Virus record (IMG/VR): IMGVR_UViG_3300036398_002140
Location: 1 to 30,286 of that record
DNA length: 30,286 nucleotides
Direction: 5' to 3' (one strand)
Origin: a virus
Shown here: piece by piece, positions 6,607 to 14,416 of the stretch
Layout: every line of letters starts with the position of its first letter
Position numbering within the stretch: the stretch's first letter is position 1
Translations under genes and position numbers: made by a program
The notes under the pieces: generated by a model
The model's database searches: none
What the model was told of the DNA's origin: nothing
Seen by the model: the letters and a program-made list of their open reading frames with translations, nothing else

Positions 6607-7460
6607 TAGAATTCCGAAATGTTTTCCATTAAAAACTTTAGTTTGTGTTTGATAAAGTAGTTGAACAGTTGGTTCCTATCTTTACCTGCTTCCGAGTCAT
6701 ACTCTTGGATAATCCTATCCTTAATCTCACTCGGTATATTATTTAGTGAAATCAAAAGCTCGTTTCGTTTCCAGTTGCGTTGCTCTTCGTCTTTCAACTG
6801 CTCGAACGGAGTAGTCATAAAGTAGTCAAGTCGCTTCTGGGTGATGATACCCTGTCGCGTACCAGTAACAAGGCAGTCATCCTTAGACAGGATGTTCGGA
6901 ATTCCGTCGCTGGTATCGCCACGGATAATATGCTCGCGCAGGAACTCGTCGGCATCCGTACAGCTCAACATGCGTTTGCGAGTAGGATCGTATTGCTCGA
7001 CGTTATTATAGCATTGCAGTTGTTTGAAGTCTTTGTCACCAGAGACAATCATAATCTTTTCAGCATTACCAAACTCAACACCGAACTTGTGTACGAGGAC
7101 ACCGATAACATCATCGGCTTCAGCGTTATCTACGTGAATGACACGATACGGAAAGTATGCTTTCAACTCCTCACGGACTTTAGCGAATGTGTCAAACACA
7201 GTCGTCCAGTCCATATCAGAAGCATCACGGCTCTTGCGACGGTTGGCTTTGTAGTATGGAAACGCGCCACGACGCCAGCTGCTGGAGTCACAGGCGATAA
7301 CCATCTCACCATAGTCGGCTGCAAACTTCTTACGGATATTACGCAATCCGTTCAGAATCATGTGGCGAAGCAGATCTTCATCTAGCTTGGCATTTTGATG
7401 AGAGCCAAGCTGAGTCATCAGATTAGCAATCATCACTTGTTGTAAATCAATAATAAACAT
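6606..7460 (-). CDS. rnh: T4-type RNase H (FEN-1 family 5'-3' nuclease), 284 aa
   Basis: The acidic metal-binding motifs of the FEN/T4 RNase H family appear in order: an N-terminal IIDLQQ, ACDSSSWRRGAFPYYKANRRK, NAEADDVIGVL, SGDKDFKQL and RGDTSDGIPN. The protein ends ISEF, much as T4 RNase H ends. The enzyme removes RNA primers and adjacent DNA behind the fork, working with gp32 and the clamp. Length is close to that of T4 (305 residues). The gene lies two bases after the upstream 103-residue gene and is coupled to DUF6433. Confidence 0.9.
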   Translation of the reverse strand: MFIIDLQQVMIANLMTQLGSHQNAKLDEDLLRHMILNGLRNIRKKFAADYGEMVIACDSSSWRRGAFPYYKANRRKSRDASDMDWTTVFDTFAKVREELKAYFPYRVIHVDNAEADDVIGVLVHKFGVEFGNAEKIMIVSGDKDFKQLQCYNNVEQYDPTRKRMLSCTDADEFLREHIIRGDTSDGIPNILSKDDCLVTGTRQGIITQKRLDYFMTTPFEQLKDEEQRNWKRNELLISLNNIPSEIKDRIIQEYDSEAGKDRNQLFNYFIKHKLKFLMENISEF

Positions 7461-7461
7461 T

Positions 7462-7773
7462 TTATTCTACCATTTCATGGAAATCTTCTGCAGTTATTTG
7501 CAGAGGATGTACGATACCTCGTTGACGAAGCAACATAGAATACATAGCTTCGCGGAACAGGACATAGTCTTTTACATTAACATCTAGCGGTTTGATACCA
7601 CGATTTACCAAAATAACCCATGCAGCTTCGAGCGCAAGATCAGCAATGTCGGTGACTTCACCGTATGCGTTTGCGAACTGGTCTACCAAATCAGCCACTT
7701 TCTTACTCGTGTCGTTCTCTTCTTGGATTGCTTTGAAGCGATCCGAAACATCAATTACATTATTGTCACTCAT
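7462..7773 (-). CDS. Hypothetical protein, 103 aa
   Basis: A soluble, mildly acidic protein with a predicted helix-rich body (SKKVADLVDQFANAYGEV, ALEAAWVILVNRG) and a C-terminal segment FREAMYSMLLRQRG. I do not recognise the family. Its start overlaps the end of the 85-residue gene in ATGA, and RNase H follows after two bases, so it is part of the replication operon. Confidence 0.6.
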   Translation of the reverse strand: MSDNNVIDVSDRFKAIQEENDTSKKVADLVDQFANAYGEVTDIADLALEAAWVILVNRGIKPLDVNVKDYVLFREAMYSMLLRQRGIVHPLQITAEDFHEMVE

Positions 7774-8027
7774 AGGTATTTCGCCTTTCTTCCTCGCTTC
7801 ATTGGCACGACTGGTTCTTCGATCTCGTCGATCATTTCATCGCGCGGATCGCGGAAAGATAGCGGTAGATCGGTGCCAGCATTTATCTTTACTGTATAAC
7901 CCAGCTCGCGCCAGCTGACAGCGTGTTGAATAGCAGTTGTTTTATCATTATAGTCTAGTTCTAAGCAATGACCTTGGCGTGGTCGCTTGTGATAAAAGAT
8001 TTGTACCGTCCAGTATTGTTTACGCAC
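7770..8027 (-). CDS. Hypothetical protein with GTG start, 85 aa
   Basis: Starts at GTG 8027-8025, which overlaps the stop of the small membrane gene, so coupling decides the start. The N-terminal half is strand-rich (YWTVQIFYHKRPRQGHCLELDY), then a helix and a basic tail ending in KRGRKAKYL. The basic tail may contact nucleic acid. No family recognised. Confidence 0.55.
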   Translation of the reverse strand: MRKQYWTVQIFYHKRPRQGHCLELDYNDKTTAIQHAVSWRELGYTVKINAGTDLPLSFRDPRDEMIDEIEEPVVPMKRGRKAKYL

Positions 8028-8121
8028 TTAGAAACCCCAATATAAATCCGATTATGAATGGCAAGGAAGAAATAATCATTAAAGCAATCATTATAATAAA
8101 CAAAAAGATAATTCCTTTCAT
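8020..8121 (-). CDS. Tiny single-span membrane protein, 33 aa
   Basis: The peptide MKGIIFLFIIMIALMIISSL... is almost wholly hydrophobic and would span the inner membrane once. Its ATG overlaps the stop of the 361-residue gene as TAATG; an in-frame ATG two codons earlier is also possible. Its stop overlaps the following GTG start. Such tight coupling on both sides supports translation. Function unknown. Confidence 0.5.
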   Translation of the reverse strand: MKGIIFLFIIMIALMIISSLPFIIGFILGFLSA

Positions 8122-9206
8122 TACCATACCTTGTAAAGAATAGTGGTATCATTCATGCGACCGTTGGCAGCACGTCCTTCAGTTTTCAACTGCTTGAATT
8201 GACGTTCAGCGTTGATACGAGTATCGATGAGCGGAAGGATGTCAAGCGGTTTACGAAGCTTCTTGATAAGGGATTTGGTTCCGTCAAAGTTGATAATACT
8301 AGTACCTTTGACCGAGAAGCCACCCTCGAGCGCATAGTATAGGGAAAGATCGCGCGTCTTAGTATTGAACGCGACCAGATACTTGGCACCAAGCAGTTTA
8401 GCTGGGTCGATAGAAGCGACGCGGAACTCTGCGTTCTCTTTCTGATACTTCAACTTTCCGATAATCTTTTCGACTTTCGGTGGTTTCTTGGCGCGTGGTT
8501 TGCGAGCAGCAGATTTCGTAACAGCTTTAATCTGTTTGAATTGAGTATTCATGTCAGTCAGCAGTTCAATAGTTTGCTTGACTGCTTTCCAGCTGACGTG
8601 ATTGTAGCCCTCGAGAAGTTGCTCGTCTTCCTTATCGGTCAGTTCGTTAAGTTCTTCTAGCAATAAAGAATACTCAGACGACAGTTCGTCTAGGTGGAAC
8701 TTAGTTGCTTTCATAGCCATCAACGTCTTATAGAAGTCGACTTTAATCTTCTCTCCCGCGAGCGAGCGCGCGATGAGATCGTCCATGAATTCAAGCATTT
8801 CGCTAGGAACAGCTTTCGGCTTGACAACTTTGTTTACGATGATGGGATTACCGTCTTCGTCAAGTTCCGGACGCTTGGAATCTAGGACAGTATCAATACT
8901 TTGTTTGATGGTCGCGTGATACTTCGGATCGATAGTGGATCCGTTCGTGTATAGACGCGCGAGAGATGCGGTGGTCGGAATTATTTTCCGGACCTTACCA
9001 GACACAGCAGAAATGTCATCTTTGCTGTACTTGTTCTTAGTCATGTATCCTACAAGCCACTTCTTGGCATTGTCAGGAGTCCACTGATTGTTAAACCAGT
9101 TGAGTGCACGAACAAATTCCACACCCTCTGGGTTATGGATTACAGGTTCGCCACCAACGGCATCATATTGTTTACGCGGTTTGCGTTTCTTTTCTGGCTG
9201 AGCCAT
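8121..9206 (-). CDS. Large conserved-looking phage protein of unknown function, 361 aa
   Basis: A Lys-rich N-terminus (EKKRKPRKQYD) is followed by a helical segment, a coiled-coil-like stretch (about 170-215, LDELSSEYSLLLEELNELTDKEDEQ), a second basic patch SAARKPRAKKPPKVEK near 235-250, and a strand-rich C-terminal domain (about 255-361). The two basic patches suggest nucleic-acid contact. It has its own promoter P3 just upstream and heads the operon that runs through RNase H to PhoH. I do not recognise a family; proteins of this kind occur in T4-like phages. Confidence 0.7.
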   Translation of the reverse strand: MAQPEKKRKPRKQYDAVGGEPVIHNPEGVEFVRALNWFNNQWTPDNAKKWLVGYMTKNKYSKDDISAVSGKVRKIIPTTASLARLYTNGSTIDPKYHATIKQSIDTVLDSKRPELDEDGNPIIVNKVVKPKAVPSEMLEFMDDLIARSLAGEKIKVDFYKTLMAMKATKFHLDELSSEYSLLLEELNELTDKEDEQLLEGYNHVSWKAVKQTIELLTDMNTQFKQIKAVTKSAARKPRAKKPPKVEKIIGKLKYQKENAEFRVASIDPAKLLGAKYLVAFNTKTRDLSLYYALEGGFSVKGTSIINFDGTKSLIKKLRKPLDILPLIDTRINAERQFKQLKTEGRAANGRMNDTTILYKVW

Positions 9207-9223
9207 AAATATCCTTTAGAACT

Positions 9224-9252
9224 ATTATACTACGGTTTTGGTTGAAAGTAAA
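9224..9252 (-). promoter_or_regulatory. Promoter P3, TTTACT-17-TATAAT
   Basis: -35 TTTACT (9252-9247) begins two bases after the stop of the SWIM gene, and -10 TATAAT lies at 9229-9224, 18 bases before the next start. It starts the long 9206-4784 transcription unit. Confidence 0.78.
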
Positions 9253-9253
9253 A

Positions 9254-9652
9254 TTATACAACGCTGGCATTTTGCGTATGCTTGCATTGACGGCGAAATT
9301 GAAATCCAGCACAGGTGCACGTCCATCGACCACTTTCGTTAGTGACGTGATATGTGTTTCCTTTGCTTCCTGGAACTTCAATGTGTACGATCTTGGTTTG
9401 TTGAACGACAGGCTTCGTTGCACCTTTAATCATTTTCAGGTCAAAGACATGACGCAGATTAATGATGCGATGACCGAATGGCATGGATTTGTCTGCGAGA
9501 GCAAACTCTGTGTTGCTAATCGGATATGGCGGATTGATAACCTTTCCGCGATAAGTCGTGAATCGGAACTCGTTATCCGAGAACAGATAAGATTCCTTGA
9601 AACTAGTTGTTACCTCGACTTCCGAGGAAATCAATGGCATACGGTCAAACAT
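9254..9652 (-). CDS. SWIM zinc-finger protein, 132 aa
   Basis: The C-terminus holds a SWIM signature: TYHVTNESGRWTCTCAG, then QCKHTQ, that is C-x-C-xn-C-x-H preceded by the usual YxV strand. SWIM domains bind zinc and mediate DNA or protein contacts. The first 90 residues are strand-rich and unfamiliar, containing YRGKVINPPYPISNTEFALADKSMPFGHRI. The gene stands alone between promoters P4 and P3. Its upstream region carries the three-copy AAATCAACGACTTA cluster, so it may be tightly controlled. Confidence 0.7.
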   Translation of the reverse strand: MFDRMPLISSEVEVTTSFKESYLFSDNEFRFTTYRGKVINPPYPISNTEFALADKSMPFGHRIINLRHVFDLKMIKGATKPVVQQTKIVHIEVPGSKGNTYHVTNESGRWTCTCAGFQFRRQCKHTQNASVV

Positions 9653-9674
9653 AGTATTCTCCTTCCATACAATT

Positions 9675-9702
9675 ATTATACTCCTATAAACCGAGAAGTA
9701 AA
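9675..9702 (-). promoter_or_regulatory. Promoter P4, TTTACT-16-TATAAT
   Basis: -35 TTTACT (9702-9697) and -10 TATAAT (9680-9675) lie 23 bases before the SWIM gene start at 9652. The nearest copy of the dispersed motif begins 16 bases upstream of the -35. Confidence 0.75.
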
Positions 9703-9739
9703 ATAATAAAACCTTTATAAATCAACGACTTAACAAGGT
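9701..9739 (-). terminator. Second hairpin and T-rich run behind the cyclase gene
   Basis: On the minus strand ACCTTGTTAA and TTATAAAGGT can pair (8 of 10) around a loop that contains the GTCGTTGAT core, followed by TTTATTATTTT. It overlaps the upstream edge of promoter P4. Confidence 0.5.
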
Positions 9740-9794
9740 ATAAAAAACCCTTATAAATCAACGACTTATAAGGGTCTTAAAAATCAACGACTTA
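9719..9794 (+). repeat. Three direct copies of AAATCAACGACTTA
   Basis: Exact 14-base copies lie at 9719-9732, 9755-9768 and 9781-9794, with start-to-start spacing of 36 and 26. The middle copy sits in a perfect hairpin. The 36-base spacing recurs at 28511/28547. Confidence 0.9.
9742..9774 (-). terminator. Rho-independent terminator of the curli/cyclase operon
   Basis: On the minus strand the perfect 9-bp stem CCCTTATAA / TTATAAGGG encloses a nine-base loop GTCGTTGAT and is followed at once by TTTTTT (9747-9742). It ends transcription after the stop at 9800. The loop is the core of the dispersed motif. Confidence 0.8.
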
Positions 9795-9799
9795 GCGTA

Positions 9800-11827
9800 T
9801 TATTTGGAAGTCGCTCGGTAAATACCGTCCCAGCCATCTTTTCGCTTCATTCCGCTAATTCGCTCAATCATGATATCATAGTATTCAGCCATCTTTCCAT
9901 CAAAATGGAACTTTAATTGTTCGGCTGTCGCGATCGCAAGTTTGAACTCTTGGTTGTAATAATACTCCAAGAACAATTTGTGTTTATTGATTCCAGCTTT
10001 GTCATCAGGAACAACGGTGAAAATATGTACACCCTCTGTCTTTCCTTTTACCGCAATGTAGTCCAGCTCAATAATCGGGAACTCGTCTTCAACATATTCA
10101 GCAGTTTTTGGACCAATGATTAACTTAACACCATAGGACTTACTTTGTCCTTCTAATCTTGCAGCCAAGTTGACACCGTCGCCCAAGCAAGTATAATCGA
10201 AACGCTGAACAGACCCCATATTACCCACAACAACAACATCAGTGTTAATGCCAAGTCCCATACCAAATGCAGGAATCCCTTCTTTGGATATTTCTTCATT
10301 AAATTTCTCCAGGTCACCTAGCATAGCTAAACCTGTACGCAAAGCATTCTTCGCGTGTTGGGCATCATCAAGAGGAGCATTCCAAAAAGCCATCTGAGCG
10401 TCGCCAATGTATTTGTCTAGCGTACCCTCGTTCTCAATAATCTTCTGTGTCATCGCAGTCATGTAACGATTCATAATTTTAGTCAGACCCTGTACGTCTT
10501 TTCCGTAGTGTTCTGAAATAGTTGTAAAGCCACGAACGTCAGTAAACATAATTGACAGTTCGCGTGATTCGCCACCTAGTTGTAGCAGATCTGGGTTTTC
10601 TTGTAGCTTCTCAACCATCGCTGGTGACAAGTATGTACCGAACTGCTTCTTAATCTGTTGCTTGAGTAGGAAGTTCTCGAGGAACTTAGCAAATGAAGCA
10701 TGAGCGAATATAACAAGCATGCCTAGAACTGGTAGCGAAGCATCAAGTAGCAGATACTCAGTTTTCCAGTAGTGATATGATGCATAACCAAACCCACCAG
10801 CAATTAGAATAACCAACGGAAGAACTAGTTTCATTGGTGCTTTATAAACAGCCAGAATAATTAACAGACCGACGAATAGAATAATAACCAGCTCAAGGAA
10901 GTCAGCGTAGTCAGGGCGAACGATTGTGTTGCCATTCAGAACTGTTTGTAATAGATTAGCCTGAACTTCATGCGGATACATTGAGCCGACAGAAGTAGGA
11001 ACTGGGTTGGCTACACCCTCAGCGGTGACACCCCAGATAAGAAACTTGCCAGCTGTATTTTCAGGTGTGATGTCAGCAGCAGAGATAGAGTCAAACTTAT
11101 TCCAATAAGAAATATAGACAGAGCCATCAGCAGTTGTTTTAATTGGCTCAAACTTAGGAATGCGAACAGCTTCAACACCAGCTTCACCAACTTTCATTTG
11201 ATACGAGATATCACCAGCAGCGACGCGAATAGTTTCAAGCGCAACTGATGGATAGATTTGCTCATTAGCGCCAACGACCATTGGTAGTTTGCGGATTGTA
11301 CCATCAACGTCACCGATAGTAGAGGATACACCTACACCGCTTGACGCTTCAGCTAGAATTGTTACTGGCGGTAGAATACCAGACCAGCTGTTTACATAAT
11401 CAAATGGATTGCCGCCGAGAGTTGCGGTTCCTACGTGTGGACCAAGACCTTCAATAGATTGGTCAGTTGGTGCTGACGAAATGATGGTGGCTCTTCGCGC
11501 GAGCGCGTCCGCGAATACTTGGTCTTTACCGAAGCGATCTTCTTCTGAATAGATAACAGTAAATACGCTGATGCTGTCTTCTGCAGTTCTATCTAAAAGA
11601 TTAGCAAACTTATCGCGCGACCAAGACCATTGACCGTATTCTTTAATTGCTTTCTCGTCGATATTAACCAGTAGAACATCGCTAGACTTAATCTGCTCGT
11701 GGCTACGTTGTAGCGAATCAAAGTAAGTTAGTCGTGTGGCTTCAACCAAGAATGGGTCATAGAAGCGCAGGGCGACCAAGAGTCCGAGTGTAATTAATGC
11801 TAGATACCACTTTGTTAGGAATTTCAT
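9800..11827 (-). CDS. CHASE2-domain membrane adenylate cyclase (class III), 675 aa
   Basis: An N-terminal membrane helix (about 8-24) leads to a periplasmic CHASE2 sensor (about 30-300), then three membrane helices (about 311-328, 333-352, 359-378), a short linker and a class III cyclase domain (about 420-605). The catalytic set is complete: metal Asp430 (FTDVRGFT) and Asp476 (KYIGDA), Lys472 and Thr546 at the purine-specifying positions, Asn553 (VNLAAR) and Arg557. The product should be cAMP; Thr in place of the usual Asp occurs in bacterial adenylate cyclases of this class, so cGMP cannot be excluded. The gene overlaps the FecR gene by four bases, and it ends the operon before a strong terminator. 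In bacteria CHASE2 cyclases often neighbour FecR-domain genes, so the two probably form a sensing pair. Confidence 0.92.
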   Translation of the reverse strand: MKFLTKWYLALITLGLLVALRFYDPFLVEATRLTYFDSLQRSHEQIKSSDVLLVNIDEKAIKEYGQWSWSRDKFANLLDRTAEDSISVFTVIYSEEDRFGKDQVFADALARRATIISSAPTDQSIEGLGPHVGTATLGGNPFDYVNSWSGILPPVTILAEASSGVGVSSTIGDVDGTIRKLPMVVGANEQIYPSVALETIRVAAGDISYQMKVGEAGVEAVRIPKFEPIKTTADGSVYISYWNKFDSISAADITPENTAGKFLIWGVTAEGVANPVPTSVGSMYPHEVQANLLQTVLNGNTIVRPDYADFLELVIILFVGLLIILAVYKAPMKLVLPLVILIAGGFGYASYHYWKTEYLLLDASLPVLGMLVIFAHASFAKFLENFLLKQQIKKQFGTYLSPAMVEKLQENPDLLQLGGESRELSIMFTDVRGFTTISEHYGKDVQGLTKIMNRYMTAMTQKIIENEGTLDKYIGDAQMAFWNAPLDDAQHAKNALRTGLAMLGDLEKFNEEISKEGIPAFGMGLGINTDVVVVGNMGSVQRFDYTCLGDGVNLAARLEGQSKSYGVKLIIGPKTAEYVEDEFPIIELDYIAVKGKTEGVHIFTVVPDDKAGINKHKLFLEYYYNQEFKLAIATAEQLKFHFDGKMAEYYDIMIERISGMKRKDGWDGIYRATSK

Positions 11828-12915
11828 TTCTTCTGCCTTATAATAATTGTATTGCTGTCACCACCATTGATGACCACATTGAACTCTTTACCATCAAGAT
11901 TAAAGATAATGTTGTAAGCTGTTTTCTCATCAAGCACTAATTTAATCTTTCCGTTGTTATCCTTAGATATAGTTATAATATCTTTATTTAATACTGTTAG
12001 CAAACCTGTCTGCGCGTCAAGTCCGATATCTGTACCTGTAATTTCAGCAGCAGTGCGAACCTCACCCAACTTCGCTTCTTGTAACTTATCTACTTCAATC
12101 ATAACTGGGATAATGTCAGCCAGATAATCTACTTCAAGATAGTTAATGTCAATATCATTAAACTCTAGCGCGTCTCTTTCTTGTTCGATTGCTAGGTAGT
12201 CTACGTCAAGTTCGTTGTAAGCAAGCGCATCTTCCTCTAGTATCATCTCATCTTCTTCCTGCTCTACTACTTTAGGAGGATTAACAATAAGCATATTGTT
12301 GATCTGGTCTAAGGAAAGGTCGAGGATGGCTGGTTTAGTTGGAGCTGAGTCGCTCGAGAATGCAACGGTTGACTGCATAGATTTGTTTAGTACCACCGAG
12401 CCACCGTTGGTAGCAACTAAGATTTCACCAGATGGTGCACCGTTCTCATCGGGGAGAAGGATTACTAAACTACGACCGAGTTCGTCGACGGTGATTGTGA
12501 AGTCTGTACCGCGAACTGCGATCTGTGATGTGGGTGTTTTAATTGATACATTTTTCTTATCAATTTTATTCATTTTCCCAGTAGCAAATCTGGCTGTCCC
12601 ACTTGCGAAGTTGACAGCCAATTTGCCTTTACTTGGATTAGGATCGTAAACGAATTCATCTATTACGACTTTACTCTGTTCGGTGACTCGAAGTATCGAG
12701 CCATCTAGGAAATCGATCTTCATACGACCATTTCCTGTTCTTACGTCATCACGCATCTCGATTCCCAGCTGTAATTTAGCTGGGAGCGGAGTCTTTCTTA
12801 CAACTGAACCTGTTCCCTTCAGCTCGGTGATTGAACCAATCTTAGACTCAGCAGCCAGAGGTGCCAGTGTTAGACTGATAAACACAAATGGTAGAAGGAG
12901 TTTGTGCAGTTCCAC
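11824..12915 (-). CDS. Periplasmic FecR-domain protein, 363 aa
   Basis: A signal peptide (MELHKLLLPF..., cleavage near Ala22) precedes a FecR domain (about 50-145) with RTGNGRMKIDFLDGSILRV, a SGTARF strand and the hallmark IKTPTSQIAVRGTDF. A very acidic middle part contains an internal repeat, ALAYNELDVDYLAI (230-243) and ALEFNDIDINYLEVDYLADI (249-268), then a strand-rich C-terminus. It lacks the transmembrane anchor of classical FecR anti-sigma regulators, so it is predicted to be soluble or surface-associated in the periplasm. The start is GTG at 12915, so the whole signal peptide is coded inside the end of the curlin-like gene (68-base overlap). A later GTG would leave a signal peptide without positive charge. 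The ATGA overlap with the cyclase implies coupled synthesis. Confidence 0.85.
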   Translation of the reverse strand: MELHKLLLPFVFISLTLAPLAAESKIGSITELKGTGSVVRKTPLPAKLQLGIEMRDDVRTGNGRMKIDFLDGSILRVTEQSKVVIDEFVYDPNPSKGKLAVNFASGTARFATGKMNKIDKKNVSIKTPTSQIAVRGTDFTITVDELGRSLVILLPDENGAPSGEILVATNGGSVVLNKSMQSTVAFSSDSAPTKPAILDLSLDQINNMLIVNPPKVVEQEEDEMILEEDALAYNELDVDYLAIEQERDALEFNDIDINYLEVDYLADIIPVMIEVDKLQEAKLGEVRTAAEITGTDIGLDAQTGLLTVLNKDIITISKDNNGKIKLVLDEKTAYNIIFNLDGKEFNVVINGGDSNTIIIRQKK

Positions 12916-13564
12916 TAGTTGTACTCTCTATGGTGATTGAGTTGGTTTCAGTTGCGCCAGCCTGTGTAATGTTGAAGTTTGTATAATCGCCAGTGTGGTC
13001 GATGTTTACGCTATGTCCAGCAAAACCAGTTGCGCTTGTTGTTACGTTATTGTAATTACCAACCATTGTGATGGTGCTTTCAGCATTCTCTGAGTTTACA
13101 GTAGCATTGAAGTTATTGTAATCACCAGTAATATCCCATGTGAAAGTAGAACCGTCAGCCACATCAGCTGTACCAACATTCATTAGCAGAGTATTATTTC
13201 CGCCAGTGATATTAATGTCATACTCTGTGTCGTCTGCACTAAACGAACCGTTCGGGTTGTTGTTTAATGTAATTTCGTTATTATCGCCATATCCTAAAAT
13301 GCTTGCTAGGATACCGTTGCCATATAACCAACCATATAGCGAGTTGTTATTACCAGTTTGTGTTATGGTAATATCTTGTTGGTTGCCGTTAAAGTAAAAC
13401 GGTGTTTGACCGTCATCAGAACCTATGGTGTTATTTTCACCAGTTTGTTCCATGACAATTGTAGCCTGTTGACCAACCTGATTAATATAAATCTGGTTGT
13501 CACTAGCTTGACCCAATACTGTACCTGTCATCAAAAGCATCACGAAGAAGATGGCGTTCTTCAT
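12848..13564 (-). CDS. Curlin-repeat (CsgA/CsgB-like) amyloid protein, 238 aa
   Basis: After a signal peptide (1-18, ending VLG) the protein is a run of beta-turn-beta units rich in Asn, Gln, Thr and Ile. Curlin-type pieces INQVGQQATIVMEQTGENN and ITITQTGNNN are followed by units turning on G-x-x-N: residues 41, 71, 93, 121, 147, 169 and 192. That is about seven units. Gln is replaced by Asn/Thr in the later ones. The product is expected to cross the outer membrane through CsgG and fold as an amyloid or as a beta-solenoid at the cell surface. The last 20 residues, with two Cys, overlap the FecR gene and do not follow the repeat. No separate nucleator (CsgB) or CsgE/CsgC is visible. Confidence 0.82.
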   Translation of the reverse strand: MKNAIFFVMLLMTGTVLGQASDNQIYINQVGQQATIVMEQTGENNTIGSDDGQTPFYFNGNQQDITITQTGNNNSLYGWLYGNGILASILGYGDNNEITLNNNPNGSFSADDTEYDINITGGNNTLLMNVGTADVADGSTFTWDITGDYNNFNATVNSENAESTITMVGNYNNVTTSATGFAGHSVNIDHTGDYTNFNITQAGATETNSITIESTTSGTAQTPSTICVYQSNTGTSGC

Positions 13565-13576
13565 TTACTTTTCCTT

Positions 13577-14416
13577 TTATTTGAATTGCCAGTATCCTTT
13601 CGCCTTACCATTTTTGATAAGTTGTAACACTGCTTCTTCTATTGCTTTTTGCGTTGCGATGTTTACAGACTCGTTTTGAGCTGTTCCGTTTTCAACTTCA
13701 ACGAGTGCCGTTCCTGCTTCTACGAAACGAAACACATCCTGCGAGTATCCTACCGACAGAATTGTCTTAGTTGAAATGACATCTATAAGAACTTCGCCTG
13801 TCGCAACCGAAACCAAACGAAGTGAAACTGTAACTGTATCTTTGACATAGCGTTTGGACGCACCGATACCCAAGTATCTTGCACCAGCACCGCCTGTCAT
13901 CGTGTTAGTATCATAACCAACAACTCCACCCTCTATGATTAAACCAGCAAAGAGCAGTGGTGGCAGTTTATTTATACCTTCGCCCTCGTAAGACTCACGA
14001 GTAGACTTAATAAGCTGGCGTTCTTTAGAAAGATTTTCTAATCCTTTGCGCTCTACTACTTGGAACACTTCGCCATAGCCAGCACCGCGAAGAGCGCGAA
14101 TTAGAAACACCTCTGGGGCTTGCGTTACAGCAGTCGAAAACGAAGATAGGTTTTCGCTAGGTTTGCGCTGACCTGTTAAATCAGCAAACGAATAGATCGC
14201 GATCGTCGGCTTCTGGACCACAGGTGGCAGATCTCTGAGTTCTCTATTGAAGACGAACTCTTGAATCTCAGCTTGGTCGATCTTCTGTATATGTAATCCG
14301 TTAAACTTTTCTGATGTCTCTACCACTTTTCCGCCAGCAGCGTGTAGTGTATAGCAACCAGTTAAATTAACCGAAGCAACAGAAACCGCTAATAGGAATA
14401 GTGACGCTCGTAACAT
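13577..14416 (-). CDS. csgG: CsgG-like outer-membrane secretion lipoprotein, 279 aa
   Basis: The lipobox LTGC puts Cys21 as the lipidated residue. The body follows CsgG closely: PTIAIYSFADLTGQ, SSFSTAVTQAPEVFLIRALRG, GLIIEGGVVGYDTNTMTGGAGARYLGIGA, LRLVSVATGEVL and KTILS. CsgG forms the nonameric pore that exports curli subunits. In the constriction loop Phe93 matches Phe56 of E. coli, but the region (KPSENLSSF) is one residue longer, with Ser in place of Asn55 and no clear Tyr51, so the pore eye may differ. The start lies 50 bases inside CsgF, and no later start keeps the lipoprotein signal, so the overlap is real. Confidence 0.93.
   Translation of the reverse strand: MLRASLFLLAVSVASVNLTGCYTLHAAGGKVVETSEKFNGLHIQKIDQAEIQEFVFNRELRDLPPVVQKPTIAIYSFADLTGQRKPSENLSSFSTAVTQAPEVFLIRALRGAGYGEVFQVVERKGLENLSKERQLIKSTRESYEGEGINKLPPLLFAGLIIEGGVVGYDTNTMTGGAGARYLGIGASKRYVKDTVTVSLRLVSVATGEVLIDVISTKTILSVGYSQDVFRFVEAGTALVEVENGTAQNESVNIATQKAIEEAVLQLIKNGKAKGYWQFK

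Noticed and set aside
9242-9706. 154-residue plus-strand frame over the SWIM gene
   Set aside because: It would read across promoters P3 and P4 and the antisense of a zinc-finger gene; no ribosome site or family features.
9719-9794. CRISPR array
   Set aside because: Three 14-base repeats with uneven spacing of 36 and 26, and loops of terminators; far too short and irregular for CRISPR.
9719-9794. Replication origin iterons
   Set aside because: Direct repeats could suggest iterons, but the same motif recurs at two distant intergenic sites with fixed distances to promoters and terminators, which fits transcription control better.
13969-13976. TATAAATA on the minus strand inside csgG
   Set aside because: It lies in the middle of a well-conserved coding region and points into the same operon, without a gene start within 300 bases. 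Chance in AT-rich codons is the simpler reading.
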